Positions 13,608-13,755 of a stretch of DNA of 13,755 nucleotides are shown here, piece after piece. The position numbers were made by a program, and so were the translations under genes. The stretch is from NCBI GenBank assembly GCA_003520965.1, contig DOTU01000036.1:1-13755 (forward strand). Reading direction: 5' to 3'. The notes below the pieces were generated by a model. That model worked only from the letters and a program-made list of their open reading frames with translations, was not told the DNA's origin and did not search any database. The stretch is from Candidatus Zixiibacteriota bacterium (GTDB lineage Bacteria; Zixibacteria; MSB-5A5; UBA10806). Every line of letters begins with the position of its first letter. Positions within the stretch are counted from its first letter, which is position 1.

Positions 13608-13755
13608 GCTATCACCTGCCCGCCGGAGAATATCATGAGCAGGAGGCGCACCACCACGGCGGCTACCACCATGGTACTTAAGGTTTGAATAACTCCCTGC
13701 CGCTCCATCCAGTTGGCGATCAGGCCGGGGATAATAAATCCAACCGCCTGAAATT
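13604..13755 (-). CDS. pgsC: Poly-gamma-glutamate biosynthesis protein PgsC/CapC, C-terminal fragment
   Basis: Only the last 49 codons are inside the window; the gene enters from the right edge. The visible part has the PgsC signature GFIIPGLIANWMERQGVIQT followed by a final membrane helix (MVVAAVVVRLLLMIF). In the known systems PgsC is the small membrane partner of the ligase PgsB, which polymerises glutamate through the gamma-carboxyl at the inner membrane. The TGA stop overlaps the ATG of the next gene. pgsB is expected just outside the window, upstream of this gene, which could be checked in the neighbouring sequence. Confidence 0.88.
   Translation of the reverse strand, partial: FQAVGFIIPGLIANWMERQGVIQTLSTMVVAAVVVRLLLMIFSGGQVIA

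Overview
The window most likely comes from an uncultured diderm (Gram-negative-type) bacterium with a moderate GC content. An outer-membrane beta-barrel protein ending in Phe and two genes with Sec-type signal peptides point to a double membrane. The set of genes (bacterial-type Sec machinery, poly-gamma-glutamate genes, PspC/toastrack proteins, and short palindromic repeats of the 'CATTGCGAGCGAA' kind) would suit an FCB-like or candidate-phylum lineage. That placement is inference only. Nearly everything is on the minus strand; one gene is on the plus strand.

Region 1 (1-2592) is a selenium operon read right to left: selD, selA, selB, with overlapping ends (28 bp and 10 bp). selB runs off the left edge. 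selD is itself a selenoprotein: its true start is at 2522 and an in-frame TGA at 2466-2468 replaces the catalytic Cys codon, so a standard ORF call loses the first 30 residues. A possible promoter with an overlapping perfect palindrome lies just upstream.

Region 2 (2597-6744) holds two tandem paralogous polytopic membrane proteins of about 655 residues, GT-C-like with TPR-like C-termini, and directly before them selC, the tRNA-Sec gene (anticodon TCA, 6616-6708). The selenocysteine locus is therefore selC - two membrane proteins - selD - selA - selB, all on one strand. Every known core factor for bacterial Sec synthesis and insertion is present (SelA, SelB, SelC, SelD), with two unexplained membrane proteins in the middle.

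Region 3 (6709-8219) has a divergent promoter region, a plus-strand PAP2-superfamily membrane protein (6861-7832), and a gene-free stretch of about 390 bases made of several different short palindromic repeats, ending in the terminator of the next operon.

Region 4 (8164-10327) is pcm (protein-L-isoaspartate methyltransferase), a PspC-domain membrane protein and an overlapping toastrack-type membrane protein. The last two look like a cell-envelope stress pair. A strong terminator follows.

Region 5 (10334-13755) is the end of a poly-gamma-glutamate capsule operon: pgsC (3' end), a poly-gamma-glutamate system protein, a secreted protein with two repeated domains, and an outer-membrane beta-barrel protein, closed by a strong hairpin terminator. 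The four genes overlap or nearly touch. The last two are good candidates for the periplasmic and outer-membrane steps of polymer export in a diderm cell, and this is the part most likely to hold an undescribed system.
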